Both the position numbers and the translations under genes were made by a program. A DNA stretch of 64,000 nucleotides from Bacteroidaceae bacterium. Lineage in GTDB: Bacteria > Bacteroidota > Bacteroidia > Bacteroidales > Bacteroidaceae. Where the stretch lies: the NCBI GenBank assembly GCA_017555875.1, contig JAFZFN010000032.1:1-64000 (forward strand), written 5' to 3'. A model generated the notes under the pieces. It was not told the DNA's origin. It was given only the letters and a program-made list of their open reading frames with translations, and searched no databases. This document shows, in pieces, positions 16,628-27,453 of this stretch (positions within the stretch are counted from its first letter, which is position 1; each line of letters begins with the position of its first letter).

Positions 16628-17968
16628 TTATTCCTTCACGTATTCCTTTCCCTGCAGCTTATCCAAGTCGGCCTTGGCGCTCAAGTAATCGAAAATTGAC
16701 TGTGCGTAGGTGAGCTGTGCCTGTGTGAGTGCCACCTCGGCGCTGTTGAGTTCGAGGATGGTGCCGCGTCCCACTTCGTAGAGCTTCTCTGCAATGGCGC
16801 GTCCCTTCTCGGCCTGTGTGATGGCCTCCTTGTTGCTCGATACCTGCTCGGCACTGGCAGCCATGCTGTTGAGGTAGCTCTGCTGCTGCATGGCAAGCTG
16901 GCGTGCGGTATAGTCGCGGTTCTGCATCAGCTGACCGATCTGTATGTTGGTCTTCTTCATGTTGGAGAAGTTGCTGTACTTGAAGAGAGGCACGCTTACG
17001 CTCAGTGATACGTTGCTATAGGGGTTCCACTCATAATCCTTAAACTTGAAGTTGTCGGTCATGCAGGTGTACATGTAGTTGAACTGCAGGGCCACCATGG
17101 GGGCGAAGTTCTGCTTGTTGAGCGAGAGCGTCTGCTGCAACATCTTCACGTTCATGTCCATCTGCTTCAAAGCGCTGTTCTCCTTGAGCGAATTGGTGTC
17201 TGCGGTGAGGATGCCTGTGTATACACTCTCTTCATAGTCTTTGAGGCTACCGATGAGCTCAAATTCCGTCTCAGGCTCGATGTTCATCAGCACCAGCAAC
17301 TGCAGTTTCGACAGCTCTACGGCGTTGCGTGCCGAGATCACCGAAGGCTTCAGGTTACGCATCTGCACCTCGGCGCTGATCTTGTCGAACTCGCTCACGC
17401 GACCCTGCTCGAACTTGGCGTTCACGATGCGGAAGTTCTCTTCGCTCTGTGCGAAGCTCTTCTCCAGTACAGCATAGCTGTCTTGTGCCAGCAGTGTCTG
17501 ATAGAAGGCTTTGGTCACTTGGTTCACCAGGTCCTGCTTCGACGAGCGTGCTTGCTCTACGGCCAGTGCCACATCGGTCTTGGTGAGCTTCATGCTCTTG
17601 TAGAGTGTGGGGGCGAATATGGGCAGGCTTACCGACAGACCACCCTGATACTGGTTGGGGATACCAATCTCGATCTTCTGTCCCATCATCACCATCGTCT
17701 GTTTTTTGATGGTACGGGTATACGACCCTGCCAGTGATGCTTCGGGCAGCAGGCCCATCACCGTCTCCTTGTTCGAGATCTTTTTCAACTGCACTGTCTG
17801 TTCAGCCACCTGGATAGTCGGGTTGTCGCTCAAGGCAATCTCTATTGCCTGCTCCAGTGTCAGTGCCAACTTCTCCTGTGCCGTAGCACCCATTGCGCAG
17901 AGGCAAATGGCCGCCATCATCACCGGTTTCAGACCGGCAAACCACATTTTTTTCATTGTTAACTTCAT
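16628..17968 (-). CDS. TolC-like outer-membrane channel
   Basis: A 446-residue outer-membrane efflux protein with signal peptide (residues 1-30, ending ATAQE). It has two repeated helical-barrel halves, each starting LTLEQAIEIAL or a degenerate form, and ends with the long helices GRGTILELNSAEVALTQAQL typical of TolC-family proteins. It is the first structural gene after tetR, ten bases downstream. Confidence 0.93.
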   Translation of the reverse strand: MKLTMKKMWFAGLKPVMMAAICLCAMGATAQEKLALTLEQAIEIALSDNPTIQVAEQTVQLKKISNKETVMGLLPEASLAGSYTRTIKKQTMVMMGQKIEIGIPNQYQGGLSVSLPIFAPTLYKSMKLTKTDVALAVEQARSSKQDLVNQVTKAFYQTLLAQDSYAVLEKSFAQSEENFRIVNAKFEQGRVSEFDKISAEVQMRNLKPSVISARNAVELSKLQLLVLMNIEPETEFELIGSLKDYEESVYTGILTADTNSLKENSALKQMDMNVKMLQQTLSLNKQNFAPMVALQFNYMYTCMTDNFKFKDYEWNPYSNVSLSVSVPLFKYSNFSNMKKTNIQIGQLMQNRDYTARQLAMQQQSYLNSMAASAEQVSSNKEAITQAEKGRAIAEKLYEVGRGTILELNSAEVALTQAQLTYAQSIFDYLSAKADLDKLQGKEYVKE

Positions 17969-17977
17969 TATATATTA

Positions 17978-18589
17978 TTATTTCAGATTCTTGATTATCT
18001 CCAATCCCTTTTCTGTAGCCATGCCACGTAGCAGTACCAGAACTACCGAACTATAGATGACCTCTGCCGGATAGTTGCGCACCAAAGGGTTTCTCAACAG
18101 TTTGTCTATCTGGAAGCCGTCCTGCTGGAGGAATAAGTCATAGTCGATATCATCGCGCAACAATCCCTGCTTCACGCCCTCCTGCAACCAACCCTTCACA
18201 TAGCCGAAGTGCTCGGTATGCATGCGGTCAAAGTAGGCTTCCAACTCTGCATAGCGCATCAGTTCGGTAAAAAACAGCGGATTCACCTCTCTGCAATGCT
18301 CGATGACACGTTTGTAGAGTAGGAAGATCTGCTCCACGACATTGGTTGACTGCAGCAGCGTATTCCTGATTGCCTCGCAGAATGATGCCGAGGTAAGCTT
18401 TACCGCTTCGAGCAGTATGGCCTCTTTATCGGCAAAGGCACTATAGAGCGTCTTCTTCGATATGCCCAACACACTGGCCACATCGTCCATGCGCACCTGC
18501 TTGATACCATGCTGCTGAAACAGTATGGTGGCAGTTCTTACGATGCGGTCACGCAATTCAGCCCTTTCGTTTATTTTATCGGTGCACAT
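17978..18589 (-). CDS. TetR-family repressor of the efflux operon
   Basis: A 203-residue regulator. The N-terminal DNA-binding domain (about 10-60) reads ATILFQQHGIKQVRMDDVA then LGISKKTLYSAFADKEAIL, the standard TetR helix-turn-helix. The C-terminal ligand domain is divergent, so the inducer is unknown. It is the promoter-proximal gene of the efflux operon, and a perfect inverted repeat overlaps its promoter, so autorepression is likely. Confidence 0.93.
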   Translation of the reverse strand: MCTDKINERAELRDRIVRTATILFQQHGIKQVRMDDVASVLGISKKTLYSAFADKEAILLEAVKLTSASFCEAIRNTLLQSTNVVEQIFLLYKRVIEHCREVNPLFFTELMRYAELEAYFDRMHTEHFGYVKGWLQEGVKQGLLRDDIDYDLFLQQDGFQIDKLLRNPLVRNYPAEVIYSSVVLVLLRGMATEKGLEIIKNLK

Positions 18590-18617
18590 ATACTTCTTTG
18601 ATACTCCAAATCAGGCG

Positions 18618-18656
18618 CAAAGTTATCGGAAACTTTTCATATGACAAAAAGTTTCC
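18618..18656 (-). promoter_or_regulatory. efflux operon promoter with TetR operator
   Basis: On the minus strand TTTG, 19 bases and TAACTTTG form a full promoter; the -7 box is at 18618-18625. The 10-bp perfect inverted repeat GGAAACTTTT (18628-18637) and AAAAGTTTCC (18647-18656), with nine bases between, covers the spacer and -33 box. A repressor bound there would block polymerase. Confidence 0.75.
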
Positions 18657-18826
18657 TATTCATTCCTAGCTATTATAACATAGTTTGACGAATAAAGATT
18701 ATTCTTTTACATTTTATAACATTTCATTTTTTCAAACTGCGTACTCTGCATAGCAAAAACTTCCGATACACTCAGACAGATATTTTGAGCCGAGAGATGG
18801 TTTTTGTTCGAGTTTAAGACCAAACA
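18657..18826. other. divergent intergenic region, tetR / leuS
   Basis: No gene or RNA motif was recognised in this AT-rich stretch. It separates the efflux promoter from the leuS promoter. Confidence 0.5.
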
Positions 18827-18858
18827 TTTGTTTTTTAGCGAACCTTGCATTAATTTTG
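18827..18858 (+). promoter_or_regulatory. promoter of leuS operon
   Basis: TTTG at 18827-18830 and TAATTTTG at 18851-18858 are 20 bases apart, 40 bases upstream of the leuS ATG. No T-box or leader peptide was recognised. Confidence 0.75.
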
Positions 18859-18898
18859 CTTCGTTAAACTAAATTAGACAAAAGAAACCACTATAGAT

Positions 18899-21736
18899 AT
18901 GGATTACAATTTTAGAGAGATTGAGAAGAAATGGCAGCAGCGATGGGTGGAAAATAAGACCTATCGCGTGACCGAAGATCCCGAGAAGAAGAAGTTCTAT
19001 GTGCTCAACATGTTCCCCTACCCCTCAGGTGCGGGACTTCATGTGGGACATCCGCTCGGATACATCGCTTCGGACATCTATGCCCGATACAAGCGTTCGC
19101 AGGGCTACAACGTGCTCAACCCCATGGGATATGATGCCTACGGACTCCCTGCCGAGCAATACGCCATACAGACTGGCCAGCACCCTGCCATCACAACGGT
19201 GCAGAACATTGCCCGCTACCGCGAGCAGCTGGATAAGATCGGTTTCTGCTTCGACTGGGACCGCGAGATCCGCACATGCGACTCAGAGTATTACCAGTGG
19301 ACTCAGTGGGCCTTCGTCAAGATGTTTGGCTCGTACTACGACAACGCCCAAGGCAAGGCAATGCCCATCGAGGACTTGGTGGCTCACTTCGAGCAGAAGG
19401 GTTCGGAGGGTATCGATGCAGCACAATCTGAGGCACTCACCTTCACCGCTGAGGAGTGGAAGGCCATGAGCGAGAAGATGCAGCAAGAGGTGTTGATGAA
19501 CTACCGCATCGCCTACCTCGGCGAGACCATGGTGAACTGGTGTCCCAAGCTAGGTACGGTGCTTGCCAACGATGAGGTGGTGGATGGTGTATCGGAGCGT
19601 GGTGGCTACCCCGTGGTGCAGAAGAAGATGCGCCAGTGGTGCTTGCGTGTGTCGGCCTATGCAGGTCGCCTGCTCGACGGATTGGATAAGATTGACTGGA
19701 CCGACTCGCTCAAGGAGACCCAGCGCAACTGGATCGGTCGCAGCGAAGGTGCTGAGCTGACCTTCAAGGTGAAGGATAGCGATGTAGAGTTTGTCATCTT
19801 CACCACCCGTGCCGACACGGTGTTTGGCGTCACCTTCATGGTACTCGCCCCTGAGAGCGAATTGGTGGCAACCCTTACCACCCCCGAGCAGAAGGAGGCC
19901 GTGGAGGCTTACCTTGACGCCACCAAGAAGCGCACCGAGCGTGAGCGTATCGCAGACCGCCGCGTGACAGGTGTGTGGAGCGGCTCGTATGCCATCAACC
20001 CCCTGACTGGCGAGAGCATCCCTGTGTGGATTTCTGACTATGTGCTTGCAGGCTACGGCACAGGTGCCATCATGGCGGTGCCTGCCCACGATAGCCGCGA
20101 CTATGCTTTTGCCAAGCATTTCGGTCTCGAGATTCGTCCGCTCATCGAGGGTGCCGACGTATCTGAGGAGAGCTTCGATGCCAAAGAGGGTATCATGATG
20201 AATTCTCCCCGCCCCGAGCAGACAGGAGACTGCGACCTCGTGCTCAACGGTTTGGATGTGAAGGAGGCTATTGCACGCACAAAAGAATATATCAAGGAGA
20301 AGGGCCTTGGCCGCGTGAAGGTGAACTACCGCTTGCGCGATGCCATCTTCAGCCGCCAGCGCTACTGGGGCGAGCCGTTCCCCGTATACTATAAGGAGGG
20401 TATGCCCTATATGGTGCCCGAATCATGCCTTCCTATCGAGTTGCCCGAGGTGGCCAAGTTCCTCCCCACAGAGAGCGGCGAGCCTCCATTGGGTCACGCT
20501 ACCATATGGGCTTGGGATACTGTAAATAATTGCGTCGTGGAGAACGAGAAGATTGACAACCAGACCATCTTCCCCCTCGAACTGAACACCATGCCAGGCT
20601 TTGCAGGCTCATCAGCTTATTATCTCCGCTATATGGACCCCCGCAATCACGAGGCGCTCGTGGATGACAAGGTGGGTGAGTACTGGCAGAACGTAGACCT
20701 CTATGTCGGTGGTAGCGAGCATGCTACAGGCCACCTCATCTACTCACGCTTCTGGAACAAGTTCCTCTTCGACCTCGGCTACAGCAAGAAGGACGAGCCC
20801 TTCCAAAAGTTGGTGAACCAAGGTATGATTCAGGGTCGCAGTAACTTCGTATACCGCATCAAGGATACCAACACCTTTGTGTCGCTGAACCTGAAGAAGG
20901 ACTACGATGTGACTCCCCTCCACGTGGATGTAAACATTGTAACCAACGACGTGCTCGACCTTGAGGCCTTCAAGGCTTGGCGTCCCGAGTATGCCGATGC
21001 TGAGTTCATCCTCGAAGATGGCAAGTACATCTGCGGCTGGGCAGTGGAGAAGATGTCAAAGTCTATGTTCAACATCGTGAACCCCGACATGATTGTCGAG
21101 AAGTATGGTGCCGACACCTTGCGTATGTACGAGATGTTCCTCGGCCCTGTGGAGCAGTCGAAGCCTTGGGACACCAACGGTATCGATGGTTGCCACCGCT
21201 TCCTCAAGAAATTCTGGAGCCTCTTCTACGGTCGTGGTGAAGAACTTCTCGTGACCGATGAGGCTGCCACTAAGGAGGAACTGAAGTCGCTGCACAAGTT
21301 GCTCAAGAAGGTGACTGGCGACATCGAGAACTTCTCATACAACACCTCTATCAGTGCTTTCATGATCTGCGTGAACGAGCTCTCATCGCTCAAGTGCACC
21401 AAGCGCGAGGTGCTGATGCCCCTCGTGGTAGCTTTGGCCCCCTTCGCTCCTCACGTGTGTGAAGAACTGTTCGAGCAGCTCGGTGGCACAGGCTCGGTAT
21501 GTGATGCCCAGTGGCCCGCATTCAATGAGGAGTACCTCAAGGAGGACAGCGTAGTGTACTCTATCTCGTTCAACGGAAAGACACGCTTCACCATGGAACT
21601 GGCTGCCGACTTGGACAACGCTGCTATCCAGGAGACTGTGCTCGCCAATGAGAACACACAGAAGTATATCGATGGCAAGACTATCCGCAAGGTCATCGTC
21701 GTGCCAAAGAAGATTGTAAATATTGTAATCGGTTGA
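18899..21736 (+). CDS. leuS: leucyl-tRNA synthetase
   Basis: Charges tRNA-Leu with leucine. The 945-residue class I synthetase has the HIGH-type motif in [16 protein letters not shown] near residue 40-55, an inserted editing domain (with the [13 protein letters not shown] region), the KMSKS motif in [10 protein letters not shown] near 720, and a C-terminal anticodon-binding domain. Length is typical for Bacteroidetes. The stop codon touches a tandem word repeat. It leads a likely operon with yitT, rdgB and porZ. Confidence 0.98.
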   Translation: MDYNFREIEKKWQQRWVENKTYRVTEDPEKKKFYVLNMFPYPSGAGLHVGHPLGYIASDIYARYKRSQGYNVLNPMGYDAYGLPAEQYAIQTGQHPAITTVQNIARYREQLDKIGFCFDWDREIRTCDSEYYQWTQWAFVKMFGSYYDNAQGKAMPIEDLVAHFEQKGSEGIDAAQSEALTFTAEEWKAMSEKMQQEVLMNYRIAYLGETMVNWCPKLGTVLANDEVVDGVSERGGYPVVQKKMRQWCLRVSAYAGRLLDGLDKIDWTDSLKETQRNWIGRSEGAELTFKVKDSDVEFVIFTTRADTVFGVTFMVLAPESELVATLTTPEQKEAVEAYLDATKKRTERERIADRRVTGVWSGSYAINPLTGESIPVWISDYVLAGYGTGAIMAVPAHDSRDYAFAKHFGLEIRPLIEGADVSEESFDAKEGIMMNSPRPEQTGDCDLVLNGLDVKEAIARTKEYIKEKGLGRVKVNYRLRDAIFSRQRYWGEPFPVYYKEGMPYMVPESCLPIELPEVAKFLPTESGEPPLGHATIWAWDTVNNCVVENEKIDNQTIFPLELNTMPGFAGSSAYYLRYMDPRNHEALVDDKVGEYWQNVDLYVGGSEHATGHLIYSRFWNKFLFDLGYSKKDEPFQKLVNQGMIQGRSNFVYRIKDTNTFVSLNLKKDYDVTPLHVDVNIVTNDVLDLEAFKAWRPEYADAEFILEDGKYICGWAVEKMSKSMFNIVNPDMIVEKYGADTLRMYEMFLGPVEQSKPWDTNGIDGCHRFLKKFWSLFYGRGEELLVTDEAATKEELKSLHKLLKKVTGDIENFSYNTSISAFMICVNELSSLKCTKREVLMPLVVALAPFAPHVCEELFEQLGGTGSVCDAQWPAFNEEYLKEDSVVYSISFNGKTRFTMELAADLDNAAIQETVLANENTQKYIDGKTIRKVIVVPKKIVNIVIG

Positions 21737-21826
21737 TTTATGATTTCAGATTTATGATTTATGATTTGCCAACAAAATACCCCTACTGCTATGGCATAAA
21801 TCATAAATCATAAATCATAAATAAAA
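21734..21826. repeat. fold-back element, GATTTAT words
   Basis: TGATTTATGATTTCAGATTTA-like words (21734-21767) and TAAATCATAAATCATAAATC-like words (21797-21822) are inverted arms around a 29-base middle, between leuS and yitT. Confidence 0.7.
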
Positions 21827-21831
21827 ATATT

Positions 21832-22740
21832 ATGCAAACCTTTCTGCTAGACAACAAGCACAAACTGATGCGCGAGATCAAAGACTACTTTGCCATTGCA
21901 CTCGGATTGTTTATCTATTCATTAGGTTGGAGTTGTTTCATGCTCCCCTATCAGATTACTATGGGCGGTGTCACTGGTATCTCCGCCATTGTCTACTATG
22001 CTACAGGCATCGACATGCAGTTGGTGTACCTCAGCATCAATGCTGTTCTGCTCATCTTTGCTCTTCGCCTCCTTGGATGGAGATTTTGTCTCAAGACCAT
22101 CTATGCCGTAGGCATGCTCACCGTAATGCTTGACATCACCCAGACGTGGTTTATGGACGAAAACGGTCAGTTCATGCAACTCCTCGGCCCTGGCCAAGAC
22201 TTCATGGCTTGCGTACTAGGAGCCGTAGCAGCAGGTATCGGTGTAGGTCTTGCATTTACTCACAATGGTAGTACTGGCGGAATGGACATTGTCAATGCCA
22301 TCATCAACAAATACCGCAACATTAGCTTTGGCCGTGCGACGATGATTTCGGATATCATCATCATCAGTAGCTGCTACTTCGTCTTCAACGATTGGCGACG
22401 CGTGATGTTTGGTTTTGTAGCGCTCGTCATTATGAGCGTGGCACTTGACTATTACATTAATAGTACCCGCCGCTCTGTGCAGTTCCTTATTTTCTCCAAT
22501 AAATATGAGGAGATTGCCGACTACATCAACTCGAAACTCCATCGCGGCGTCACGGTGCTTGACGGCATGGGATGGTATAGCAAGCAGCCTCGCAAGGTGC
22601 TTGTCGTATTGGCCCGCAAACAAGATGCCGTGAACCTCTTCCGCATCATCCACGACATAGACCCGAATGCTTTTGTTTCTCAAAGTAATGTCACTGGAGT
22701 CTATGGCGAAGGATTTGAAAAAATGAAAGTCGTGAAATAA
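21832..22740 (+). CDS. YitT-family membrane protein
   Basis: A 302-residue protein with five or six N-terminal membrane spans (about 20-200), the YitT/DUF161 membrane domain, with [10 protein letters not shown] and [12 protein letters not shown] soluble C-terminal DUF2179 domain (about 215-300) contains [13 protein letters not shown]. The family's role is unknown. It lies between leuS and rdgB, ten bases before rdgB. Confidence 0.88.
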   Translation: MQTFLLDNKHKLMREIKDYFAIALGLFIYSLGWSCFMLPYQITMGGVTGISAIVYYATGIDMQLVYLSINAVLLIFALRLLGWRFCLKTIYAVGMLTVMLDITQTWFMDENGQFMQLLGPGQDFMACVLGAVAAGIGVGLAFTHNGSTGGMDIVNAIINKYRNISFGRATMISDIIIISSCYFVFNDWRRVMFGFVALVIMSVALDYYINSTRRSVQFLIFSNKYEEIADYINSKLHRGVTVLDGMGWYSKQPRKVLVVLARKQDAVNLFRIIHDIDPNAFVSQSNVTGVYGEGFEKMKVVK

Positions 22741-22750
22741 TCCACACGAG

Positions 22751-23335
22751 ATGAAACAGAAGATTGTATTTGCGACCAACAACGCACACAAACTAGAGGA
22801 GGTGGCCGCCATATTGGGCGACGGATTCGAGGTGCTTAGTCTTCGCGAAATAGGATGTGACACAGACATTCCCGAGACTTCCGACACCTTTGCAGGTAAT
22901 GCTATGCAAAAGGCTTCGTTTGTAAAAGAGCACTATGGCTACGACTGCTTCGCAGATGATAGCGGATTGGAGGTCGATATCCTTGATGGTGCTCCTGGCG
23001 TATACAGTGCTCGCTACAGTGGGGGCGGCTCCGAGGCAAACATGGACAAGCTTTTGCTTAATTTAACAGGAAAAAGTGAGCGAGGTGCACAATTTCGCAC
23101 AGTTGTAGCGTTATTAATAGGTAAAGAGAGCCATTTGTTTGAAGGTATTGTCCGCGGCACGATTATCGAGGAACGCAGAGGCGAAGGAGGATTCGGATAC
23201 GACCCTATCTTTGTGCCAGAAGGATACGAACAGACCTTCGCAGAGCTGGGTAGTGAAGTCAAGAACAGCATCAGCCATCGCGCCAAAGCCGTCAAACAAT
23301 TGGCAGAGTATCTATTAATGACGAACGATAAATGA
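22751..23335 (+). CDS. rdgB: non-canonical purine NTP pyrophosphatase
   Basis: A 194-residue HAM1/RdgB enzyme that hydrolyses ITP, dITP and XTP to monophosphates, keeping deaminated purines out of nucleic acids. The start [12 protein letters not shown], the metal-binding DDSGLEVD, the GYDPIFVP motif and NSISHRAKA are all conserved. Its stop overlaps the start of the next gene by four bases. Confidence 0.96.
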   Translation: MKQKIVFATNNAHKLEEVAAILGDGFEVLSLREIGCDTDIPETSDTFAGNAMQKASFVKEHYGYDCFADDSGLEVDILDGAPGVYSARYSGGGSEANMDKLLLNLTGKSERGAQFRTVVALLIGKESHLFEGIVRGTIIEERRGEGGFGYDPIFVPEGYEQTFAELGSEVKNSISHRAKAVKQLAEYLLMTNDK

Positions 23336-25665
23336 AGAGAAGAACTTGCATACTGACCACTGCTTTATTGCTGCTGAATAGCCTTTTCACATGGGCCGAC
23401 GTAGGTTCATGGCGTCTACATCTAGCTTATCATAACGCAACACAATGTGTAGTCATAGCAGACAAGATTTATGTGGTCAGCGATGGTTCACTCTACTCTT
23501 ACACTCCCGCAGACGAGTTTGTTGAGACTTACGACAAGTCCAACCTACTCAATGAACAAGGCATACGCCATATCGCTGTAGACGAACAGAGCAACATATT
23601 GGTCGTCGTCTACAACAATGCCAACATTGACCTCATCTATCCAAATGGAAAGGTAACTAATATTACAGACTATGCCAACGCTTCCACCCTAGACCCAACC
23701 GTGAATGGAGTCAGCATTGTCAAGGGTAAAGCTTATCTGGCAACTAATTTTGGTCTGACAGTATTAGACGTCGAGCGCGAAGAGTTTTCAAACACCTATA
23801 CATTAGGGAAAGTCACACATAGTTGCACCGAGATGAATGGTTTCATCTATGCTGCGACGGCAGAGGGTATATATCGTGGTGATTCCCAAAAGAATCTACT
23901 CGATGCATCGAACTGGACCAAATGGAACGAAGAGGTCTACACACAACTAGCAATATTCAAGAACTCTTTATTGGCTCTCAAATCCAAGGAGTCGGTCTAC
24001 CAAATCAACCTCACCGATGGGTCGTCCACGGTATTTCGTAAGGGGACTTGGCATTTCATCCGCACCTTTGACGAGAAGTTTTTCATAGGAAAGCCAACAG
24101 AGGTGTTCGTCTATGAAGACTTAAGTAGTCCTACTCGCTTGAATTTCGGTGAGGCCATCAGCGACATATCTGTTGCTGGAGGCACCTACTGGACAGCCAG
24201 CGGGGCTAAAGGACTAAACGGATACGAATACGACACCAAGTCCAAGCAGACGGCACAGATAGTTTCTCAAATAATTCCCAATAGTCCCATACGCAATTAC
24301 TGTCAATACCTCAATTTTGTGGACGACACGAGATTGCTTGTGGCAGGAGGAAACATTAACTACTACGACGATCCCAAATTACATCGCAACGCTACGCTGA
24401 TGATGTTTGAGGATGGCACATGGCACACGTTCGAAGAGGATGGTATGGCTGCTCGCACTGCAGGCCTCTTCAGAAACATGACCAGCATCGTACAAGACCC
24501 CTTAGACCCCACCCATCACTATGCTTCATCGTATGGCCAAGGCATCTATGAGTATCGAGACATGAAATTTGTCCGTCAGTATACCCATAAAGAGAAGGCT
24601 GGACTAACCGAAGTGGCCGCTTCGCCCTTAGAATCTGCGGCACCCACTAGCTATAATTACACACGCATCAGCCGCATCAAATACGATAAGCAAGGAAACC
24701 TATGGATCACAAACTCCCACGCTGAATCTCCCATAAAGATCATGAAACCCGATGGAACATTTGTCAATCTTTATTACAAAGAGCTAGAGCGACAAGAAAC
24801 AATGGGAGATATACTCTTCGACAGCAATGGTTGGGTATGGGTAGTGAGTCTGCAAGGACCTGCCAACCTCTTCTGCATCGACCTCAACGGCACACTTGAG
24901 AACACCAATGATGACCGCATCAAAGTATTCAGCGAAAACTTCGTCGACCAAGACGGAGGTTCTATTGAGGTTTACTACATCAACGACCTTGCTGAAGACC
25001 ACAACGGCGACATCTGGGTGATGACCGACAAAGGCCCCTATGTACTCTACAACACCAAGAATGCATTCAACGACAACTACCACTTCACCAAGATTAAGGT
25101 TCCTCGCAACGATGGCACCAACTATGCCGACTACTTGCTTGATGGCACGTATACTACTAGCATTGAGATAGATCCTGCCAACCGAAAATGGATTGGCACG
25201 CTTAACAATGGGCTCTACCTTGTTGGTCCCGATGGTATCGAGAGCATACACCATTTCACGAAAGACAACAGTCCATTACCCTCCAACGCTATCGAGAGCT
25301 TGGCTTTGAACGAACAATCAGGTGAACTATTCATCGGCACAGACAAGGGATTGGTTGCCTACACGACAAATGCCACACGTGGCGAAAATGAGTATATCGA
25401 AGAAAAGGTGTATGCCTACCCCAACCCTATAGCTCCTGACTACAATGGTCCCATTACCATCGTAGGCCTAAAGGGGAATAGCAACGTCAAGATTGTCAGC
25501 ACTTCAGGACGATTAGTCGCCGAAGGCACCTCACTCGGAGGATCCTTCACTTGGGACGGACGCACTCCACAAGGTGAACGCGTATCGACGGGAATCTACT
25601 ACATCTTGGGCAGTGACGAAGAGGGCAACGAAGGTATCGTCACGAAGCTCCTATTCATCAAATAA
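23332..25665 (+). CDS. porZ: PorZ-like T9SS surface protein
   Basis: A 777-residue secreted protein whose architecture matches PorZ, the surface component of the type IX secretion system that helps attach cargo to anionic lipopolysaccharide. Residues 1-22 are a signal peptide. The start [18 protein letters not shown] and the propeller-type repeats (about 30-690, with [15 protein letters not shown] and [10 protein letters not shown]) agree with two beta-propellers. The C-terminus is a T9SS sorting domain ([13 protein letters not shown]...STGIYYILG...LLFIK). It overlaps rdgB by ATGA. It could be another propeller protein, but the full-length pattern favours PorZ. Confidence 0.78.
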   Translation: MKRRTCILTTALLLLNSLFTWADVGSWRLHLAYHNATQCVVIADKIYVVSDGSLYSYTPADEFVETYDKSNLLNEQGIRHIAVDEQSNILVVVYNNANIDLIYPNGKVTNITDYANASTLDPTVNGVSIVKGKAYLATNFGLTVLDVEREEFSNTYTLGKVTHSCTEMNGFIYAATAEGIYRGDSQKNLLDASNWTKWNEEVYTQLAIFKNSLLALKSKESVYQINLTDGSSTVFRKGTWHFIRTFDEKFFIGKPTEVFVYEDLSSPTRLNFGEAISDISVAGGTYWTASGAKGLNGYEYDTKSKQTAQIVSQIIPNSPIRNYCQYLNFVDDTRLLVAGGNINYYDDPKLHRNATLMMFEDGTWHTFEEDGMAARTAGLFRNMTSIVQDPLDPTHHYASSYGQGIYEYRDMKFVRQYTHKEKAGLTEVAASPLESAAPTSYNYTRISRIKYDKQGNLWITNSHAESPIKIMKPDGTFVNLYYKELERQETMGDILFDSNGWVWVVSLQGPANLFCIDLNGTLENTNDDRIKVFSENFVDQDGGSIEVYYINDLAEDHNGDIWVMTDKGPYVLYNTKNAFNDNYHFTKIKVPRNDGTNYADYLLDGTYTTSIEIDPANRKWIGTLNNGLYLVGPDGIESIHHFTKDNSPLPSNAIESLALNEQSGELFIGTDKGLVAYTTNATRGENEYIEEKVYAYPNPIAPDYNGPITIVGLKGNSNVKIVSTSGRLVAEGTSLGGSFTWDGRTPQGERVSTGIYYILGSDEEGNEGIVTKLLFIK

Positions 25666-25667
25666 TC

Positions 25668-26528
25668 CTACAGGGGCTTCACCTCTATGGTGCTCATTGT
25701 CACACCATACTTGCTTAGCAAACAGCGAAGTGACTCTTTTAGTCCCTCTACAGCCTCCATACTTGTGAGTGAAGTCACTAAGTGAACCTCTGCCGCATGA
25801 TGTTCATTGTCAAGGCTCCACACACGCAATTCACACACAGAGACGATGCCCGACAACGTAGCCACCTCTGCCTCTAAATCTTTGTAATCCACACTAGAAG
25901 GGACGCCTTCGAGCACGATACGGAATGCTACGATAAGATTGCAAACTACATTGTAGAGGATATAGAGTGAAATGCATACCGAAAGGATGGGATCAAGCAA
26001 GGGTACCTCCACAAACAACATAACGACGCTACCAAGCAACACCGCTACCCAGCCGAGACAGTCGCCCAAGAGGTGGAGTGACACCATGCGCTGATTGACG
26101 CTCTCACCCTTCCATGTGCGCCACGCAGCAAGTCCCTTGAACAAGATAGCCAACAAAGCGAACCACAGCATCCCCTCAGCATCGACCTTCTCGGGATGGG
26201 CCAATCTGCCAACACTTTCATAGAGCACGATGGATGATCCTCCGAGAAGGATGAAGGCATTGACGAAGGCTCCCAACAAGGTAAAGCGTCGGTAACCAAA
26301 GGTGAAGCGATGTGTGGGTTTGTGTCCAGCAATGCGTTCAAACAACCAAGCCAAAGCGATAGACACCGTGCATCCAAGGTCATGAATAGCATCAGAGATG
26401 ATGGCGATACTGTTTGTCAGCCACGCTCCGATGATAGATATCACTGTGAAGCTGAGGTTGATGAAGAAGGCTGACAGGATATTCTTTCCCGCGCCATTGC
26501 CGTGCAAATGAATATGATTGTGCGCCAT
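25668..26528 (-). CDS. cation diffusion facilitator transporter
   Basis: A 286-residue CDF-family divalent metal exporter (zinc, cobalt or similar). It begins with a short His-rich stretch (HNHIHLHGN), then six membrane spans with metal-site motifs SDAIHDLG and HLLGDCLG, and a soluble C-terminal domain. The two HxxxD/DxxxD-type sites are present. It converges on porZ with a two-base gap and no visible terminator. Confidence 0.93.
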   Translation of the reverse strand: MAHNHIHLHGNGAGKNILSAFFINLSFTVISIIGAWLTNSIAIISDAIHDLGCTVSIALAWLFERIAGHKPTHRFTFGYRRFTLLGAFVNAFILLGGSSIVLYESVGRLAHPEKVDAEGMLWFALLAILFKGLAAWRTWKGESVNQRMVSLHLLGDCLGWVAVLLGSVVMLFVEVPLLDPILSVCISLYILYNVVCNLIVAFRIVLEGVPSSVDYKDLEAEVATLSGIVSVCELRVWSLDNEHHAAEVHLVTSLTSMEAVEGLKESLRCLLSKYGVTMSTIEVKPL

Positions 26529-26607
26529 AAAGCTAGGTTTTCAGTTGTTTTTTGTTAATAATCGCGCAAAAGTACGAATTTATAAAGAGTTTAGCAAAAA
26601 TAAACCG

Positions 26608-26615
26608 TATCTTTG
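26608..26615 (+). promoter_or_regulatory. -7 box of dapB
   Basis: TATCTTTG lies 73 bases before the dapB ATG and is followed by GCATTTCG; no good TTTG is present 19-21 bases upstream, so the promoter is only half supported. Confidence 0.5.
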
Positions 26616-26688
26616 CATTTCGAACACAGACATCTTGACAGTTGTTGTCGGATGTCAGACAAAACACCTTAAACAATCCTTAAGAACG

Positions 26689-27444
26689 ATGAAGATAGCA
26701 CTTATAGGTTATGGTAAAATGGGCAAAATGATAGAGCAGATTGCCCTGCAACGCGGACACGAGATTGTCAGCATCATTGACATCGACAACCAGGAAGACT
26801 TCGCCTCCGAGGCTTTCCGCTCGGCCGATGTGGCCATTGAGTTCACCAATCCCATGGTCGCCTACAACAACTATATGAAAGCATTCGATGCTGGTGTCAA
26901 GGTCGTATCAGGCAGTACAGGCTGGCTCGAAGAGCATGGCGACGAGGTGCGCAACCTCTGCGCTGAAGGTGGCAAGACCCTCTTCTGGTCCTCAAACTTC
27001 AGCCTTGGCGTAGCGGTGTTCGCTGCCGTAAACAAGTATTTGGCCAAGTTGATGAACCGCTTCGATGAGTACGATGTGACGATGAGCGAGACCCACCACA
27101 TCCACAAGCTCGACGCACCGAGCGGCACCGCCATCACCCTTGCCGAGGGTATCCTCGAGAACCTCGACCGCAAGGCACGCTGGGTGCCGGGCACACTGCT
27201 CGCTGCCGATGGCACGCTCAGTGGCACAACCGAGTGCGCTGCGGATGAACTCCCCGTGAGTTCCATCCGTGAAGGAGAGGTCCCTGGCATCCACTCCATC
27301 CGCTACGATTCTGAGGCCGACAGCATCACTATCACCCACGATGCCAAGAGTCGCCGTGGCTTTGCCCTCGGTGCTGTGCTCGCAGCAGAGTACACCGCCA
27401 ACCACCAAGGCTTCCTCGGAATGAGCGATTTGTTTGACTTTTAA
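26689..27444 (+). CDS. dapB: 4-hydroxy-tetrahydrodipicolinate reductase
   Basis: DapB reduces 4-hydroxy-tetrahydrodipicolinate in lysine and meso-diaminopimelate synthesis. The 251-residue protein has the nucleotide-binding start MKIALIGYGKMGK and the catalytic E(T)HHIHKLDAPSGTA stretch. The open frame reaches further upstream, but this ATG matches the family start and follows the promoter. It is nine bases from lepB, so both are one transcript. Confidence 0.96.
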   Translation: MKIALIGYGKMGKMIEQIALQRGHEIVSIIDIDNQEDFASEAFRSADVAIEFTNPMVAYNNYMKAFDAGVKVVSGSTGWLEEHGDEVRNLCAEGGKTLFWSSNFSLGVAVFAAVNKYLAKLMNRFDEYDVTMSETHHIHKLDAPSGTAITLAEGILENLDRKARWVPGTLLAADGTLSGTTECAADELPVSSIREGEVPGIHSIRYDSEADSITITHDAKSRRGFALGAVLAAEYTANHQGFLGMSDLFDF

Positions 27445-27453
27445 GAGAACTAT

